Assembly: GCF_001428685.1 (NCBI RefSeq)
Contig: NZ_LMIK01000001.1
Span: 807,695-871,694 of the forward strand
Direction: 5' to 3'
Length of the DNA stretch: 64,000 nucleotides
Origin: Lysobacter sp. Root76
GTDB lineage: Bacteria; Pseudomonadota; Gammaproteobacteria; Xanthomonadales; Xanthomonadaceae
In this document: piece by piece, positions 51,924-63,489 of the stretch
Position numbering within the stretch: position 1 is the first letter of the stretch
Layout: every line of letters begins with the position of its first letter
Program-made: the position numbers and the translations under genes
The notes under the pieces: model-generated
What the model was told of the DNA's origin: nothing
The model's input: only the letters and a program-made list of their open reading frames with translations
Database searches by the model: none

Positions 51924-52915
51924 CAGAAATAGCCCTCCTGCTTCTTCTTCTCCATCGACGCGGAGGGATCGTGGTCGATCACCCGGCCCTGGCGCTCGGA
52001 GGTGGTCGCGACCAGCATCTCGGCGATGATCTTCTCCAGGTTGTCGGCCTCGGATTCGATGGCGCCGGTCAGCGGATAGCAGCCCAGCGTGCGGAAGCGC
52101 ACCCGGCGCAGTTGCGGGCGTTCACCCGGCTCGAGCGGCAGGCGTTCGTCGTCGACCAGGATCAGCGCGCCGTCGCGTTCGACCACCGGACGCTCGGCGG
52201 CGAAGTACAGCGACGGCACCGGGATGCTCTCGCGGTAGATGTAGAGCCAGACGTCGAGTTCGGTCCAGTTCGAGATCGGGAACACGCGCACGCTCTCGCC
52301 GCTGCGGATGCGGGTGTTGTAGAGGTTCCACAGTTCCGGGCGCTGGTTCTTCGGGTCCCAACGGTGCTGTTCGTTGCGGAACGAAAAGATCCGCTCCTTG
52401 GCGCGCGACTTCTCCTCGTCGCGGCGGGCGCCGCCGATCGCGGCGTCGTGGCGCGCCGCGTCCAGGGCTTGCTTCAGGCCCTGGGTTTTCATCACGTCGG
52501 TGTGGACGTTGGCGCCGTGGCTGATCGGGCCGATGCCGCGGGCCAGGCCGTCGGGATTGGTGTGCACGCGCAGATCGACGCCGGTTTCGGCGGCGCGGCG
52601 GTCGCGGAAGGCGATCATCTCGCGGAACTTCCAGCCGGTGTCCACGTGCAGCAGCGGGATCGGCGGGCGCGCCGGGTAGAAGGCCTTGAGCAGCAGGTGC
52701 AGCAGCACCGAGCTGTCCTTGCCGACCGAATACAGCATCACCGGGTTGCGGAACTCGGCCGCTACCTCTCGAAGAATGTGGATGCTCTCGGCTTCCAGGC
52801 GGTCGAGATGGCTCAGATCCAAGGTCGGGCTCGTGGCTGTGGGACGTGCGAAGTCGCCGCGCCGGGGCCCGGCGCGACCGGGACTATCTGACCACAGAAG
52901 GGAATCGGGAGACAT
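51923..52915 (-). CDS. cysD: Sulfate adenylyltransferase small subunit
   Basis: A protein of about 330 residues with an ATP-PP-loop: [53 protein letters not shown], and [18 protein letters not shown]. It forms the sulfate-activating enzyme with CysN. I chose the ATG at 52915; the family starts close to the [11 protein letters not shown] segment, so about 28 residues are extra and the true start could be a non-ATG codon further in. It is divergent from cysJ, sharing a short promoter region. Confidence 0.93.
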   Translation of the reverse strand: MSPDSLLWSDSPGRAGPRRGDFARPTATSPTLDLSHLDRLEAESIHILREVAAEFRNPVMLYSVGKDSSVLLHLLLKAFYPARPPIPLLHVDTGWKFREMIAFRDRRAAETGVDLRVHTNPDGLARGIGPISHGANVHTDVMKTQGLKQALDAARHDAAIGGARRDEEKSRAKERIFSFRNEQHRWDPKNQRPELWNLYNTRIRSGESVRVFPISNWTELDVWLYIYRESIPVPSLYFAAERPVVERDGALILVDDERLPLEPGERPQLRRVRFRTLGCYPLTGAIESEADNLEKIIAEMLVATTSERQGRVIDHDPSASMEKKKQEGYF

Positions 52916-53089
52916 GCCAGAGGACGACGTACCAGCGAACGGGCTGCCATTAGGCGGTCGCGCCCCCCTGGGCCGGAAATGAGCGCAGGGCATGAACGCA
53001 TAACCGAGCATCCTTTCCGCGCGCGCCGCCCGGGTCCTAGCCTGCAGGCTCCGAACCTTGCCGTTCCCTGCCCCGAGCCCGCCCCCGCC
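52916..53089. promoter_or_regulatory. cysD/cysJ divergent promoter region
   Basis: A short gap between two divergent cys operons; CysB control of both from here is expected from family knowledge. It contains no sequence that I can call a CysB site with confidence, as CysB sites are degenerate. Confidence 0.4.
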
Positions 53090-54907
53090 ATGCCCGCGCC
53101 CGCGTCCGCGCTACTCGCCAACCCAGCCTCCCCGCTGACCGAGGACCGGCAGTCTGCGCTGCTGCGCCTGACCGACGGCCTCGACCGCGACGGCCTGTGG
53201 TGGTTGTCCGGCTACGCCGCCGGCCTGGCCGCGCGCACTGCCGGCGGCGCTCCGGCGCCGTCCCCGCTCGCGCCCGAGGCCCGCACCGGCGAGCGCCTGA
53301 CCGTGGTCTACGGCAGCCAGACCGGCAATGCCAAGCGCCTGGCCGAACAGCTCGCGGCCCAAGCCGAACAGGCCGGCCTGTCGGTGCGCCTGCTGCGCGC
53401 CGACGCCTACCCGACCCGCGAACTCAAGAACGAGCGCCACCTCTACCTGGTCGTCAGCACCCAGGGCGACGGCGATCCCTCCGACGACGCACGCGGCCTG
53501 GTCGAGTTCATCGCCGGCAGGCGCGCCCCCGAGCTCAAGCAACTGCATTACGCGGTGCTCGGCCTGGGCGACTCCAGCTATCCGCAGTTCTGCGCGATCG
53601 GGCTCAAGCTCGACGCGCGCCTGGCCGAACTGGGCGCGACCCGGCTGCTGGCCCGCGCCGATGCCGACCTCGACATCGAAACCGTCGCCACGCCCTGGGT
53701 GCAGAGCGCTCTGGCCGCGGCCAAGGAAGCGCTGAAGCCGAGCGCGCCGCGCGCCACGGTGACGCCGTTGCGCCCGCTGGCGGCCACGCCGGTCTACAGC
53801 CGCGAGGCGCCGTACGCGGCCGAGCTGCTGGTCAACCAGCGTCTGACCGTGGGCGGCAGCGACAAGGACGTGCGCCACATCGAGCTGTCGCTGGAAGGCT
53901 CCGGCCTCAGCTACGCGCCCGGCGATGCGCTCGGCCTGTGGCCGCGCAATCCGCCGGCGCTGGTCGAAGCGGTGCTGCGCAGCCTCGAGCTGGACGGCGA
54001 CGGCGAGGTCGAACACGGCGGCCAGCGCCTGCCGCTGCGCCGGTGGCTGGGCGAGAAGCGCGAACTGACCAAGCTGGCGCGGCCCTTCGTCGCCAGTCAC
54101 GCCGCCCATGCGCGCAGCGACGAACTCAACCGCCTGCTGGCGCCGGACAACGCCGCCGCATTCACCCGCCTGCTCGCCGACAGTCAGGTCATCGACCTGC
54201 TGCAGCGCTACGAAGGCCATTGGTCCGGCGAGGAACTGGTCGCCGCGCTGCGTCCACTGACGCCGCGCCTGTACTCGATCGCGTCCAGCCAGAAGCTGGT
54301 CGGCGACGAAGTCCACCTGACCGTCGCCCATGTCGAATACGCCAGAGCCGGCGGCACTCGCTGGGGCGCCGCCTCGCACCTGCTCGCTCGCAGCGAAGAA
54401 GGCGCGCGCCTGCCGGTTTTCGTCGAACACAACGAACGCTTCCGCCTGCCCCGCGACGGCGCTCGCGACGTGATCATGATCGGCCCCGGGACCGGCGTCG
54501 CGCCGTTCCGCGGCTTCGTCCAGGAACGCGCCGCCGACGGCGCCGACGGCCGCAACTGGCTGCTGTTCGGCAATCCGCATTTCCGCAGCGACTTCCTCTA
54601 TCAGACCGAATGGCAGGCGGCGCTCAAGTCCGGCCAGCTGCATCGCCTGGACCTGGCGTTCTCGCGCGACCAGGCCCACAAGATCTACGTCCAGGACCGG
54701 CTTCGCCAGGCCGGCCGCGATCTCTACGACTGGCTCGAAGGCGGCGCCCACCTGTACGTCTGCGGCGATGCCACGCGCATGGCCCGCGACGTGCACGCCG
54801 CGCTGCTGGCGGTCATCGCCGAACACGGCGGCAAGAGCGCCGAAGACGCCGAAGACTACCTCAACACCTTGCAGCAACAGGGCCGCTACGCCCGGGACGT
54901 GTACTGA
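53090..54907 (+). CDS. cysJ: Sulfite reductase flavoprotein alpha subunit
   Basis: A 605-residue CysJ. It has a flavodoxin domain ([54 protein letters not shown]), then FAD-binding motifs ([18 protein letters not shown]) and the NADPH half ([36 protein letters not shown]), ending [11 protein letters not shown]. It passes electrons from NADPH to CysI. I start at the ATG at 53090; upstream sequence is not family-like. cysI follows after one base. Confidence 0.95.
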   Translation: MPAPASALLANPASPLTEDRQSALLRLTDGLDRDGLWWLSGYAAGLAARTAGGAPAPSPLAPEARTGERLTVVYGSQTGNAKRLAEQLAAQAEQAGLSVRLLRADAYPTRELKNERHLYLVVSTQGDGDPSDDARGLVEFIAGRRAPELKQLHYAVLGLGDSSYPQFCAIGLKLDARLAELGATRLLARADADLDIETVATPWVQSALAAAKEALKPSAPRATVTPLRPLAATPVYSREAPYAAELLVNQRLTVGGSDKDVRHIELSLEGSGLSYAPGDALGLWPRNPPALVEAVLRSLELDGDGEVEHGGQRLPLRRWLGEKRELTKLARPFVASHAAHARSDELNRLLAPDNAAAFTRLLADSQVIDLLQRYEGHWSGEELVAALRPLTPRLYSIASSQKLVGDEVHLTVAHVEYARAGGTRWGAASHLLARSEEGARLPVFVEHNERFRLPRDGARDVIMIGPGTGVAPFRGFVQERAADGADGRNWLLFGNPHFRSDFLYQTEWQAALKSGQLHRLDLAFSRDQAHKIYVQDRLRQAGRDLYDWLEGGAHLYVCGDATRMARDVHAALLAVIAEHGGKSAEDAEDYLNTLQQQGRYARDVY

Positions 54908-54908
54908 T

Positions 54909-56663
54909 ATGGCCGCGCATTCGGTCGAAGACATCAAGCGCGGAAGCTTGCGACTGCGCGGCAGCCTGCTCGACAGCCTGGCCGACCCGGTCACGGGCAG
55001 CCTGCGCGAGGACGACCAGACCCTGATCAAGTACCACGGCAGCTACCAGCAGGACGACCGCGACATCCGCGAGGAACGCCGCCTGGCCAAGCTGGAACCG
55101 GCCTACAGTTTCATGATCCGTACCCGCACCCCGGGCGGCGTGGTCAGCCCGGCGCAGTGGCTGAAGCTGGACGCCATCGCGACCACCTACGCCGAACGCG
55201 GCCTGCGCATCACTACGCGCCAGGCGTTCCAGTTCCACGGCGTGATCAAGACCGAACTCAAGCTGACCATGCAGGCGATCAACGCCACGCTGATCGACAC
55301 CCTGGCTGCGTGCGGCGACGTCAACCGCAACGTCGCGGTCGCCGCCAATCCGCAGCGCTCGCAGGCGCACGCGGCGGTGTACGCGCAGGCCGCCGCGTTG
55401 TCCGAACACCTGCTGCCCAACACCCGCGCCTACTACGAGATCTGGCTGGACGAGGAGCGCGTCGCCGGCAGCGGCGGCGAGGAAGAGCCGATCTACGGCA
55501 ACGCCTACCTGCCGCGCAAGTTCAAGATCGGCTTCGCGATACCGCCTTACAACGACGTCGACGTGTTCGCCCAGGACCTGGGCTACATCGCGGTGCTCGA
55601 CGAGGCCGGCGAACTGCTCGGCTACAACGTCAGCGTCGGCGGCGGCATGGGCGCGACCCACGGCGATCCGGAGACCTATCCGCGCCTGGGCAACGTAATC
55701 GGCTTCGTCACGCCCGACCAGGTCGTCGCGGTCGGCGTAGCGGTGGTCACCGCCCAGCGCGATCACGGCAACCGCGCGGTGCGCAAGCGCGCGCGCCTCA
55801 AGTACACCATCGACGACCATGGGCTGGACTGGTTCCAGGCCGAAGTCGAACGCCGCGCCGGGTTCCCTCTCTCCCCGGCGCGGCCGTTCGCCTTCATCCA
55901 CAACGGCGACCGCTTCGGCTGGGTCGAGGGCGAAGACGGGCGCGCGCACCTGACCCTGCGCATCCCCGCCGGCCGCATCGTCGACGGCGAATCGGCCGAC
56001 GGCAGCCAGGTGCGCCACCTCAGCGGCCTGCGCGAACTCGCGCAATTGCTGAGCGGACACGACGACGGCGCGACCGCGGAATTCCGCATGACGCCCAACC
56101 AGAACCTGACCGTGGCCGGGGTCGCGCCCAGCCTGCGCGAGCGCGTCGACGCGCTGATCGCGCAGTACGCGCTCGACGGCTATCGCGAGGCCAGCTCCTT
56201 GCGTCGCAACGCCCTGGCCTGCGTCGCCCTGCCGACCTGCGGCCTGGCCATGGCCGAGGCCGAGCGTTACCTGCCGGAACTGATCGGCAAGGTCGAAGGT
56301 CTGTTGCACGACCATGGCATCGGCGATGCGCCGATCCACCTGCGCATCAGCGGCTGCCCGAACGGTTGCTCACGTCCCTACCTGGGCGAGATCGCCCTGG
56401 TCGGCAAGGCGCCCGGCCGCTACAACCTGATGCTGGGCGCCGATCACCGCGGCCAGCGCCTCAACACCCTGTACCGCGAGAACATCGCCGAGCCGGAAAT
56501 CCTGGCCGCGCTCGATCCGCTGTTCGCCGGCTACGCCGCGCAACGCCAGCCCGACGAAGGCTTCGGCGACTACCTGCTGCGCAGCGAAACCGTCGCGATT
56601 CCGCCCCACGCCATCCGACCGGGCATCCCCGTCACGGTCGTCGCCACCGAGGTCCGTGCATGA
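54909..56663 (+). CDS. cysI: Sulfite reductase hemoprotein beta subunit
   Basis: A 584-residue siroheme/[4Fe-4S] enzyme reducing sulfite to sulfide with six electrons. Cluster ligands are Cys438, Cys444, Cys483 and Cys487 (CVALPTC and ISGCPNGC). Sulfite-binding residues lie in [14 protein letters not shown] and [13 protein letters not shown]. It forms the holoenzyme with CysJ, and siroheme comes from CysG encoded 3.4 kb downstream. The stop overlaps the cysH start (ATGA). Confidence 0.96.
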   Translation: MAAHSVEDIKRGSLRLRGSLLDSLADPVTGSLREDDQTLIKYHGSYQQDDRDIREERRLAKLEPAYSFMIRTRTPGGVVSPAQWLKLDAIATTYAERGLRITTRQAFQFHGVIKTELKLTMQAINATLIDTLAACGDVNRNVAVAANPQRSQAHAAVYAQAAALSEHLLPNTRAYYEIWLDEERVAGSGGEEEPIYGNAYLPRKFKIGFAIPPYNDVDVFAQDLGYIAVLDEAGELLGYNVSVGGGMGATHGDPETYPRLGNVIGFVTPDQVVAVGVAVVTAQRDHGNRAVRKRARLKYTIDDHGLDWFQAEVERRAGFPLSPARPFAFIHNGDRFGWVEGEDGRAHLTLRIPAGRIVDGESADGSQVRHLSGLRELAQLLSGHDDGATAEFRMTPNQNLTVAGVAPSLRERVDALIAQYALDGYREASSLRRNALACVALPTCGLAMAEAERYLPELIGKVEGLLHDHGIGDAPIHLRISGCPNGCSRPYLGEIALVGKAPGRYNLMLGADHRGQRLNTLYRENIAEPEILAALDPLFAGYAAQRQPDEGFGDYLLRSETVAIPPHAIRPGIPVTVVATEVRA

Positions 56664-57406
56664 GCCCTCCCGATCCGATCACCGCCGCCGAATCGCCGCG
56701 CGCGCTGGCCGATCTCAACCGTTGGCTGGAACGCCTGAGCGCGCAGGACCGCGTGGCCTGGGCGCTGGAGAACACCGCCGGCGAGCATGCGCTCTCGTCC
56801 AGCTTCGGTGCGCAAGCCGCGGTATCACTGCACATGGTCACCCGGCAGGCGCCGAAGATTCCGGTGATCCTGGTCGACACCGGCTATCTGTTTCCGGAGA
56901 CCTATCGCTTCGTCGATGAGATGAGCCAGCGTCTGGACCTCAACCTCAAGGTCTACCGTCCGCAGATCGGCGTCGCCTGGATGGAAGCGCGCATGGGCCG
57001 GATCTGGGAACAGGGCGTGGACGGGATCGAGCGCTACAACCGCCTGCGCAAGGTCGAACCGATGCAGCGCGCCTTGAACGAACTCGGCGTGCGCACCTGG
57101 ATCGCCGGCCTGCGCCGCAGCCAGTCCAGCACCCGCGCCAACCTCGACATCGTGAGCCTGCGCGACGGCCGCTGGAAACTGCATCCGCTGGCCGACTGGA
57201 CCGATCGCGACGTCTGGCATTACCTGCAGACGCACGACCTGCCCTACCACCCGCTCTGGCACGACGGCTACGTGTCGATCGGCGACGTCCACACCACCCG
57301 CAAGCTGGAAGCCGGCATGCGCGAGGAGGACACGCGCTTCTTCGGGCTCAAGCGCGAGTGCGGCCTGCACTTCGACGATGAAGGGACGGCGGAGCAGGCG
57401 GCTTAG
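56660..57406 (+). CDS. cysH: Phosphoadenylyl-sulfate (PAPS) reductase
   Basis: A 248-residue PP-loop protein: [47 protein letters not shown], and the catalytic Cys234 in KRECGLHF. The double-cysteine motifs that bind a [4Fe-4S] cluster in APS reductases are absent. It is therefore the thioredoxin-dependent PAPS form, which agrees with the APS kinase domain fused to CysN. It is the last gene of cysJIH. Confidence 0.95.
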   Translation: MSPPDPITAAESPRALADLNRWLERLSAQDRVAWALENTAGEHALSSSFGAQAAVSLHMVTRQAPKIPVILVDTGYLFPETYRFVDEMSQRLDLNLKVYRPQIGVAWMEARMGRIWEQGVDGIERYNRLRKVEPMQRALNELGVRTWIAGLRRSQSSTRANLDIVSLRDGRWKLHPLADWTDRDVWHYLQTHDLPYHPLWHDGYVSIGDVHTTRKLEAGMREEDTRFFGLKRECGLHFDDEGTAEQAA

Positions 57407-57418
57407 GGCGCGCGGGTT

Positions 57419-57979
57419 TCAAGAGCCCCCTTCCTGCCCTAGCAAAGCCGCGCAATCCCGCAGCGCCATCTCGCGCAGCACGCGCGCCAGTTCCGGCGCC
57501 CCCAGCACCAGATCGCCGGCCAGCCATGCGCTGATCGTGCCGAACATCGCCTCGGCCACGTAAACCGCCGCCGCGCGACGGCGTGGTGCCGGCGCCGACG
57601 GATGCAGGCGCGCCAGCTGCCGCTCGATCAGTATCGCCAGCACTCGCGCCATCGCACGCCGCGACGACTCGCGCTGGTACGCGCGCGCGTTGGCGCGATT
57701 GCCCCAGAAGTGCTGCAAGGTCGCCAGCACCCGGGCCGGATCCGCGTCGGCATCGACCGCCACGGCCAGGCCCTCGAACGGGTAACGCACGGTATCCAGC
57801 AGCAGGTCTTCCTTGCCCCGATAGTGCTCGTACAGGGTCGAGCGGCCGACGCCGGCGCGCGCGGCGATGTCGGCCACCGAAATCTCGTCGTAGCCATGCG
57901 CGAAGAACAGCGCGACGAAGGCCTGGCGCAGGGCGGCGAGCGTGCGCTCGACGCGCGGGTCGTCGGGGGCGGCGCTCAT
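57419..57979 (-). CDS. TetR family transcriptional regulator
   Basis: A 186-residue TetR protein with helix-turn-helix AALRQAFVALFFAHGYDEISVADIAARAGVGRSTLYEHYRGKEDLL (about 14-60) and a diverse C-terminal ligand-binding domain. I start at the ATG at 57979. It is divergent from a membrane-protein gene 111 bases away and converges with cysH (12-base gap). It probably represses the divergent gene. It has no clear link with the cys genes around it. Confidence 0.9.
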   Translation of the reverse strand: MSAAPDDPRVERTLAALRQAFVALFFAHGYDEISVADIAARAGVGRSTLYEHYRGKEDLLLDTVRYPFEGLAVAVDADADPARVLATLQHFWGNRANARAYQRESSRRAMARVLAILIERQLARLHPSAPAPRRRAAAVYVAEAMFGTISAWLAGDLVLGAPELARVLREMALRDCAALLGQEGGS

Positions 57980-58090
57980 GCGCTTTCCGGACAATCGCGC
58001 GGATGCGTCCGGAAACGCCCGCGACCGCGTCCGCCGCACCAGCGACCAAGGCTAGGCTGCGCAGCAACGCAGACCGGAACCCCGACGCCG

Positions 58091-58774
58091 ATGAATTTCC
58101 CTACCGACATGCACGCCCCCGTCCGCATCCCGTCCAGCGATCGAGCGATCGGCTCGATCATCGGCATCGCCACCGTGTTGGCGATCCTGATGATGGCACA
58201 CCACCCGACCGTGTCCGCCCACGGCATGCCCGAGGTGGTCGCCGAGATCGCACGTAAAGCCGCGCTCGACCGTTACGTCCACGGCGGCCTGATCGCCTTG
58301 CTGGCGGCGTTGCTGTTCGGCTTCGGCGAATACTCGGCGCGCGCCGGCATGGATCGGCCGCTGGTGCGCGCCGCCTTGCTGGCCTACGCCATCGGCGTGG
58401 CCGCCAGCATCGGCGCGGCGCTGATCAACGGCATCGTCGCCCCCGAACTGAGCCTGCGCTATGTCGGCGCCGACGCTGCCGCATTGGAGCAACTGCGCCA
58501 CCTGCTGCGCCTGTGTTGGCGCGGCAACCAGGCCTTGGCCGGCCTGGGCGAGATCGGACGCGGGCTGGGCGTGGTGCTGTGGTCGTGCGCCTTGCTGCAC
58601 TTGCGCCGCAATCGCGTGCTAGCAGCGTTCGGCCTGTTGGCCGGCGGTGTGCCGGCGCTGGCGATCGCAGCGGGCGCACTGCGCCTGGACTTGCACGGCG
58701 CGATCCTGGCCCTGTCGGCGCCGGCGGCGTGGAATCTCGCGCTGGCGGTGCAATTGCTGCGCGGCAAGGCCTGA
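58091..58774 (+). CDS. Hypothetical multi-spanning membrane protein
   Basis: A 227-residue protein with about six hydrophobic segments (for instance IIGIATVLAILMMAHH, GGLIALLAALLFGFGEYSA, AALLAYAIGVAASIGAALINGIV, RGLGVVLWSCALLHL, LLAGGVPALAIAAGALRL, AWNLALAVQLL). I do not recognise the family. It is divergent from a TetR regulator, which suggests inducible expression. It is followed 14 bases later by the convergent end of cysB. Confidence 0.75.
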   Translation: MNFPTDMHAPVRIPSSDRAIGSIIGIATVLAILMMAHHPTVSAHGMPEVVAEIARKAALDRYVHGGLIALLAALLFGFGEYSARAGMDRPLVRAALLAYAIGVAASIGAALINGIVAPELSLRYVGADAAALEQLRHLLRLCWRGNQALAGLGEIGRGLGVVLWSCALLHLRRNRVLAAFGLLAGGVPALAIAAGALRLDLHGAILALSAPAAWNLALAVQLLRGKA

Positions 58775-58788
58775 GCCGAACGCTACGC

Positions 58789-59772
58789 TCAGGCAGCGGT
58801 CGTGCGCATCAGTTCTTCCCAGCTCGGCGCGAGCGGCCACTGCGCTTCCAGGTTGCCCTCGAGCACCCGGCGCAGGTCGCGACGGTCGATGTGCGGGGCC
58901 AGGCCGTGCAGCAGTTCCAGCGCGTAGTCGCGCAGCACGCGCGCACGCGGGATCACCGCCCAGGTCACGCATTCGGGCAGCGCGTCGGGCGCGGTCAGCG
59001 CCTTGAGGTCCTCGTCGCGGCCGGTCACGGCCATTTCGGCGAGCACGCCGACGCCGAGGCCGGCGCGCACGTAGGTCTTGATCAGGTCGGCATCGCGCGC
59101 GGTCATCGCCAGCTGCGGCTCGAAACCGCCAGCCGCGAAGGCGCGCCGCAGCGAGGACTCCGGACGGGTCGAGGATTCGTAGCTGATCAGCGGATGCGCG
59201 GCCAGTTCGGCCAGGGCCGGAGCGCGCTTGAGCGACGCCAGCGCATGCGTGCGCGGCACCAGCACCACCCGCCGCCAACGGAACAGCGGCACCGCCAGGC
59301 CGCCCTCGGGCGCGGCGCCGGCGGTGCTGATCACCGCCAGATCGGCGTTGCCGTGCGACAGATGCTCCAGGACTTCGCCGTCGGCGGTCGCCTGCAGATG
59401 CACGCTGACCTCCGGGAAGCCGCGCTTCACGTTCGCGATCACCGGCGGCAGCACATAGCGGGCCTGGGTGTGGGTGGTCGCCAGGACCAGGCGGCCGGCG
59501 TGCTGGCCGCGTTCGTTGGCGGCGTAGGCGCGGATGTTGCCGGCCTCGTCGAGGATGCGGCGCGCATGCGCGAGCACGCGTTCACCGGCCGGGGCGATCG
59601 CTTCCAGGCTGCGGCCCTTGCGCACGAACAGCTGGAAGCCCAGCTCGTCCTCCAGCTGCTTGAGCTGCTTGGACAGACCGGGCTGGGTCGCGTGCACGCG
59701 CTCGGCGGCCAGGGTGATGTTGAGGCCGGAGTCGGCGATCGCGACGAGGTAGCGGAGTTGGGTCAGGGTCAT
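58789..59772 (-). CDS. cysB: CysB-type LysR regulator of sulfur assimilation
   Basis: A 327-residue LysR-family protein whose N-terminus (MTLTQLRYLVAIADSGLNIT, ATQPGLSKQLKQLEDELGFQLFVRKGRSL) is the CysB form of the helix-turn-helix. It contains TTHTQARYVLPPVI and HGNADLAVIST in the effector domain. CysB activates cys genes when N-acetylserine signals cysteine shortage. It is divergent from cysG-cysK. I start at the ATG at 59772. Confidence 0.93.
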   Translation of the reverse strand: MTLTQLRYLVAIADSGLNITLAAERVHATQPGLSKQLKQLEDELGFQLFVRKGRSLEAIAPAGERVLAHARRILDEAGNIRAYAANERGQHAGRLVLATTHTQARYVLPPVIANVKRGFPEVSVHLQATADGEVLEHLSHGNADLAVISTAGAAPEGGLAVPLFRWRRVVLVPRTHALASLKRAPALAELAAHPLISYESSTRPESSLRRAFAAGGFEPQLAMTARDADLIKTYVRAGLGVGVLAEMAVTGRDEDLKALTAPDALPECVTWAVIPRARVLRDYALELLHGLAPHIDRRDLRRVLEGNLEAQWPLAPSWEELMRTTAA

Positions 59773-59864
59773 AACGGCGGTATCCGAAGCAGGGAGATCA
59801 CGGGACGACGGCAGGCGGCGGCGCGGCGGCAACACCCGGGCATCCGGCAGGACCTCGCGTTCAC

Positions 59865-59898
59865 GTTTATCTCTCTATTCGGATGAAAGGATTTATAG
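59865..59898 (+). promoter_or_regulatory. AT-rich promoter island between cysB and cysG
   Basis: A conspicuous low-GC stretch (GTTTATCTCTCTATTCGG, GATGAAAGGATTTATAGCC) with TTTATA at 59892-59897 as a possible -10. It is the best candidate for the cysB/cysG promoters and a CysB-binding site, but no matched -35 can be called. Confidence 0.4.
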
Positions 59899-60061
59899 CC
59901 TAAGCCGCCCCATGGCTCCTGTCCAGTAGTGTCCGCCCGCCGGGGGCGCGGCGCTCATGCCGTTAGGGCATGGGCACAGGCGGGGGCGTCATTTCCCCCG
60001 CCGGGCCGGGATTTGTAGGTTCGATCCATCGTCCCCGGCCTGTCGCGCCCTGACCCAGCCC

Positions 60062-61489
<1,428 letters not shown>

Positions 61490-61532
61490 ACTGCGTCCCT
61501 ACCCTTCTCCCCGCTCTTTCCGGATCGCCGCC

Positions 61533-62510
61533 ATGGCCCTGTACGACAGCATCCTCGATACCATCGGCAACACGCCCATCGTCAAACTGCAGCGGATCGC
61601 GCCGGCGCACGTATCGCTGTACGCCAAAGTCGAATCCTTCAATCCCGGCGGCTCGGTCAAGGACCGCCTGGCGCTGGCGATCGTGCTCGACGCCGAACGC
61701 AGCGGCGCGCTCAAGCCCGGCCAGACCATCGTCGAAGCGACTTCGGGCAACACCGGCATCGCCCTGGCGATGGTCGCCGCGGCGCGCGGGTATCCGTTCG
61801 TAGCGGTGATGACCGAAACCTTCTCGGTCGAACGGCGCAAGCTGATGCGCGCGTACGGCGCCAAGGTGATCCTGACGCCCGCCGCCGAACGCGGCAGCGG
61901 CATGGTGCGCAAGGCTGCGGAACTGGCGGCCAAGCATGGCTGGTTCCTGGCGCGCCAGTTCGAGAATCCCGCCAATCCGGCGTATCACCGCAGCACCACC
62001 GGTCCGGAAATCCTGCGCGATTTCGCCGGCAAGCGCCTGGACTACTTCGTCACCGGCTGGGGCACCGGCGGCACGCTCAGCGGCGCCGGCCAGGTGCTCA
62101 AGCTGGCCCGCCCCGACTTGAAGATCATCGCCTCCGAACCCGCCGGCGCCTCGCTGCTGAGCGGCAAGGACTGGCAGCCGCACAAGATCCAGGGCTGGAC
62201 CCCGGACTTCGTACCGGCCGTGCTCGACCGCGGCGTCGCCGACGAGATCCGCCCGGTAGACGACCTGCTCGCCCGCGACACCTCGCGCCGCCTCGCCGCT
62301 GAAGAAGGCGTGTTCGTCGGCATCTCCGCCGGCGCCACCGTCGCCGCGGCGTTGCAGGTCGCCGAGCAGGCACCGGCCGGCACGGTGCTGCTGGCGATGC
62401 TGCCCGATACCGGCGAGCGCTATCTCTCGACGTTCCTGTTCGAGGGCGTCGCCGAGGGCTCGGATGACGAATGGCTGGCGTCGTTGGAACGGGAAGCCGT
62501 AGAAGCCTGA
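61533..62510 (+). CDS. cysK: Cysteine synthase A (O-acetylserine sulfhydrylase)
   Basis: A 325-residue PLP enzyme with Lys43 in NPGGSVKDR, the TSGNTGIALA phosphate/substrate loop, GTGGTLSGAGQVLK and EGVFVGISAGATVAA. It makes cysteine from O-acetylserine and sulfide. I start at the ATG at 61533 (MALYDSILDTIGNTPIVKL is the family N-terminus). It is the end of the sulfur-assimilation block, and CysE is not in the window. Confidence 0.95.
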   Translation: MALYDSILDTIGNTPIVKLQRIAPAHVSLYAKVESFNPGGSVKDRLALAIVLDAERSGALKPGQTIVEATSGNTGIALAMVAAARGYPFVAVMTETFSVERRKLMRAYGAKVILTPAAERGSGMVRKAAELAAKHGWFLARQFENPANPAYHRSTTGPEILRDFAGKRLDYFVTGWGTGGTLSGAGQVLKLARPDLKIIASEPAGASLLSGKDWQPHKIQGWTPDFVPAVLDRGVADEIRPVDDLLARDTSRRLAAEEGVFVGISAGATVAAALQVAEQAPAGTVLLAMLPDTGERYLSTFLFEGVAEGSDDEWLASLEREAVEA

Positions 62511-62735
62511 CACCGGCGCGTTCGCGTTACGGCTGGATGCGAGCCATCAGCACGTAGTTCTCTCCTCCGCACCTTCGTTCACCACGGGCGCGAATACCAC
62601 GCTGAAGTCAGCGTATCCCCGCCCTGCGCGGGGTGACGGAAACCGGGCATCACCACGATGCCCGTAAGCCCACTGTCGCGGCCTCCCTAGCGCCCTCACC
62701 GCCATGCCGCTCAACGATCGCGGTTGCGGCTGCGA

Positions 62736-62787
<52 letters not shown>

Positions 62788-62905
62788 ATTGGAATCCATT
62801 GAGCCGCACTACGACGAGCAACCGTAGACCCGAAGGGCGGCGCGCAGGACGCGCGCCGTTTACTCGCAAGGGAGGGTTGTCAAGAAACAGCCCTTCTCTT
62901 TGGTT

Positions 62906-62933
62906 ACTTTCTCTTGGGCTAGCAAGAGAAAGT
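62906..62933. repeat. 11-bp perfect inverted repeat
   Basis: ACTTTCTCTTG-GGCTAG-CAAGAGAAAGT. The right arm is also the start of the 197-bp tandem repeat and recurs at 63120. Similar TTACTTTCTCTTG...CAAGAGAAAGTGACC elements are common dispersed repeats in this group of bacteria (general knowledge). It could form a strong RNA hairpin. Confidence 0.8.
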
Positions 62934-63000
62934 GACCCGCACGCGCAGCGGGCGGAAGCCTTTGCTTAAGAACGAAACCCACGAAGTAGCTGGGATTCGC

Positions 63001-63024
63001 AATCGCGGCTTACGCCGCTCCCAC
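63001..63024 (-). repeat. REP element, GTGG head
   Basis: GTGGGAGCGGC-GTAA-GCCGCGATT on the minus strand, first REP of the first 197-bp copy. Confidence 0.8.
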
Positions 63025-63082
63025 AGAAAGCAGAAAGCGAAGCCGGTCCGCACCGAAACTCACGCAGCAGCCGGAGGTCTCG

Positions 63083-63105
63083 GTCGCGGCTTACGCCGCT
63101 CCTAC
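63083..63105 (-). repeat. REP element, GTAG head
   Basis: GTAGGAGCGGC-GTAA-GCCGCGAC on the minus strand, second REP of the first 197-bp copy. Confidence 0.8.
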
Positions 63106-63194
63106 CCCAGAGCGAGTGGCAAGAGAAAGTGACCCGCATGCGCAGCGGGCGGAAGCCTTTGACTTAAGTAAACCAACGCAGCAAACGGAATTGC

Positions 63195-63218
63195 AATCGC
63201 GGCTTACGCCGCTCCCAC
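63195..63218 (-). repeat. REP element, GTGG head
   Basis: Same as the copy at 63001, in the second 197-bp unit. Confidence 0.8.
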
Positions 63219-63276
63219 AGAAGGCAGAAAGCGAAGCCGATCCGCATCGAAACTCGCGCGGCAGCTGGAGGTCGCG

Positions 63277-63299
63277 GTCGCGGCTCACGCCGCGCCCAT
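63277..63299 (-). repeat. REP element, degenerate head
   Basis: GCGGC-GTGA-GCCGCGAC core kept, with the head changed to ATGG and one stem base altered. Second REP of the second 197-bp unit. Confidence 0.7.
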
Positions 63300-63489
63300 C
63301 CCAAAGCGAGCGGCTGACTCGCATGCCCATCGGACTGCAGCCTTCGACTTAAACCCAAGGCCATAGCGCACCCAGCCAATCAACTCCAAAAAGGCGAAGA
63401 GTGCGAACCGCCAGCGCCCCCGCATACCCCCGCCCCCACCTCAACGTTTACCCTGTGCCCCTGGCGGCCCACCCCCGCCCGGAGCCCCC

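Larger units (their letters stand above)
62923..63350. repeat. 197-bp tandem duplication (two copies plus a partial third)
   Basis: Copy 1 begins at 62923 and copy 2 at 63120, both opening CAAGAGAAAGTGACCCGCA followed by GCGCAGCGGGCGGAAGCC. A partial third copy begins about 63312 (CTGACTCGCATGCCC). Each full copy holds two minus-oriented REP elements, one with a GTGG head and one with a GTAG-type head. Copies differ by scattered changes and small indels. Confidence 0.8.

Noticed and set aside
52916-53011. Longer cysD start 32 codons upstream
   Set aside because: The added residues ([14 protein letters not shown]...) have no family similarity and would run further into the divergent cysJ control region.
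60010-60045. GGTTCGATCC sequence upstream of cysG resembling a tRNA T-loop
   Set aside because: Flanking bases do not form a T-stem, and no acceptor stem, anticodon arm or CCA fits around it.
62923-63350. Possible CRISPR array
   Set aside because: The periodic unit is 197 bases with long, mutually similar interiors. There are no short repeats with unique spacers of equal length and no cas genes.
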